Below are positions 62,944 to 64,000 of a stretch of DNA of 64,000 nt, one piece after another; the stretch's first letter is position 1; every line of letters begins with the position of its first letter. The notes under the pieces were generated by a model. That model had not been told where the DNA came from. It saw only the letters and a list, made by a program, of their open reading frames with translations, and made no database searches. The position numbers and the translations under genes are program-made. The stretch is from Methylococcales bacterium. Its GTDB lineage: Bacteria > Pseudomonadota > Gammaproteobacteria > Methylococcales > Methylomonadaceae. The stretch lies in contig JAPLRP010000019.1 in the NCBI GenBank assembly GCA_026399095.1, positions 96,584 through 160,583 on the forward strand, read 5' to 3'.

Positions 62944-63589
62944 AAAAAATACCTAGTAAAGTTGAAAAAATTTATATTGCATCTAAACTATAACTAAGAT
63001 TGGTATTGTTGACAATAGGGCGATTTATTTATTAATTGTTTCCTAATTGCGCACATCAGGTTCATGAGTAGTTCATTTACAGTGGTTAAAATATTAACAA
63101 TTTATTATTTACCAAGGTTGTTCTGTAGTTTTTTAAAGCGAATATTTCTTGAAGTGACTCGAGTTCTTGTTAATTAAGCTCATCAGCTCAAACAAATGTT
63201 TTCTTTTTGTTCTCTTTTTCTTGCTTTATAGTTTATTTTTGCTAAGATATAAAAAAATAGAGGCTAATAAACAGCAAGTAGTTGAACTTACTTATTGCAT
63301 TGCAATCAGAAGAATTAATTCAGAGATCAAAGACTTATTTGAGGGTGATTAGGTTGTTATTCAGCAGCGTGAGTAAGTGAGGGTGGGGCCAGTCGCCTTA
63401 GTTAAGTACACTGAAGCTGCGCTAAAATACTATGAAAAGTTGCAGATTAGTTTTTTTACTATCCGCTAATAATGGATGACAGCGTTAACTTTTTGTCCTG
63501 AAGACGTGTAATACAAGATGTGTTCGCCGGGAAAATGCTAAGTTTACCGAGCAAATGAGCTACTTTTATTTAAAACGAGGAGAACTATT
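62944..63589. other. Non-coding stretch
   Basis: About 650 bp without a supported gene. A 61-codon frame at 63167-63352 begins with TTG, has no ribosome binding site and one hydrophobic stretch, and is not annotated. It contains the promoter region of the leftward small membrane gene. Confidence 0.4.
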
Positions 63590-63724
63590 ATGATACAAAA
63601 AATACATATGCATGATCAGGTGTTTAATAAAGTTGATGACATTATGAGGCATTATAAAAGAAAGCCGGTAGAAGACTTAGTTCAATTATTAAAGCATTTT
63701 ATTAAGCATTCTTTAGTTATTTGA
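63590..63724 (+). CDS. Small hypothetical protein, 44 aa
   Basis: 44 residues, MIQKIHMHDQVFNKVDDIMR start, rich in His (7) and Lys, no membrane segment; predicted helical. ACGAGGAGAACTATT is one of the best ribosome binding sites in the window, and two hairpins follow the stop. Family unknown; function not inferable. Confidence 0.6.
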   Translation: MIQKIHMHDQVFNKVDDIMRHYKRKPVEDLVQLLKHFIKHSLVI

Positions 63725-63737
63725 CGCTAATTTAGTT

Positions 63738-63795
63738 GGACAGATTTTTTATCTGTCCTTGGTTTAATTGCGGTGGTTACTTAAAGCCACCGCAA
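63738..63795 (+). terminator. Two hairpins after the 44-aa gene
   Basis: GGACAGAT-TTTTT-ATCTGTCC at 63738-63758 followed by TTGGTTT, and TTGCGGTGG-N10-CCACCGCAA at 63768-63795. The first is the better terminator candidate, 14 bp after the stop codon; the second may add to it or belong to yebC's downstream end, which lies on the other strand. Confidence 0.6.
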
Positions 63796-63918
63796 AAATC
63801 TGACTGATACTTGTGTTAAAGGGTGAGCTGAGTTTGTCCATTGTGACTGAAGAAATTTGCTTTAGTTACAACTTGATATTAAAAAAATACTTAAAGTATT
63901 TTACAGAAACACTCTCTT

Positions 63919-64000
63919 TTATAGCTCGGCATCATGATAAACATTCTGTACATCATCCAGATCATTCAACATATCTAAAAACTTTTCAAACATAGCTATA
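63919..64000 (-). CDS. yebC: YebC/PmpR family transcriptional regulator (C-terminal end only)
   Basis: The last 26 codons of a minus-strand gene that enters from the right edge: FEKFLDMLNDLDDVQNVYHD then AEL and stop. The L(L/D)-DDVQ-VY pattern is the conserved C-terminus of the YebC family (about 245 aa), which binds DNA or, as recently shown for some members, aids ribosomes at proline stretches. In gammaproteobacteria it is often upstream of ruvC; not visible here. Confidence 0.85.
   Translation of the reverse strand, partial: IAMFEKFLDMLNDLDDVQNVYHDAEL

Noticed and set aside
63167..63352. Frame of 61 codons with a hydrophobic segment
   Set aside because: Starts with TTG, has no ribosome binding site and no recognisable family.

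Overview
This 64 kb window is a stretch of AT-rich chromosome from a gammaproteobacterium. The gene set points that way: an atpIBEFHAGDC operon followed by glmU-glmS, a polA/engB/cytochrome c4/dsbA neighbourhood, pilT-pilU next to a YggS gene, rpe-trpEGDC, and an hrcA-grpE-dnaK-dnaJ-dapB operon headed by a CIRCE element. A methylotrophic or methanotrophic Methylococcales-type host is possible, but no diagnostic C1 gene lies in the window. I saw no rRNA, tRNA, CRISPR array, transposase or phage gene.

Layout. 1-7.5 kb: a cell-surface polysaccharide modification block (WbqC family protein cut by the window edge, OafA-type acyltransferase with SGNH domain, zinc-ribbon methyltransferase, MBOAT acyltransferase with an SGNH-like partner), plus a degenerate 42-bp tandem repeat. 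7.7-15 kb: dsbA, diheme cytochrome c4, engB, polA and relA (EXDD-type synthetase with a dead hydrolase domain). 15-27 kb: purC, the complete F1Fo ATP synthase operon with a recognisable promoter and terminator, glmU and glmS. 27-35 kb: an OmpR-type two-component system whose kinase carries a duplicated sensor module, an FAA-hydrolase, rpe and trpEGDC. 35-41 kb: pilU/pilT, yggS, a TetR regulator with matched operators in front of itself and of a DUF4242 gene, metY, and a TM2 protein with an OB-like N-terminus facing a cold-shock gene.

41-48 kb: a tightly coupled four-gene operon (two DUF1538 membrane proteins, a P-II-like protein, a CBS protein), which is the best candidate here for an uncharacterised system; then an orphan terminator, a degenerate EAL protein, alanine dehydrogenase, a 3' remnant of a SufS-type cysteine desulfurase, and a secreted vanadium-haloperoxidase-like protein. 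48-55.5 kb: a sulfate acquisition locus read right to left: yezD-like small gene, OprP-like porin, sulfate-binding protein, cysT, cysW, cysA, and a CysB-like regulator. 55.7-61.8 kb: the heat-shock operon with dapB. 62-64 kb: a cupin, two small genes, mostly non-coding DNA, and the 3' end of yebC.

Coordinates of starts were moved from the longest ORF where ribosome binding sites, family alignment or regulatory elements supported a downstream codon (MBOAT, SGNH partner, atpI, atpA, atpD, response regulator, FAA-hydrolase, rpe, pilT, tetR, metY, EAL protein, hrcA). All function calls are from reading the sequence; no database search was run.
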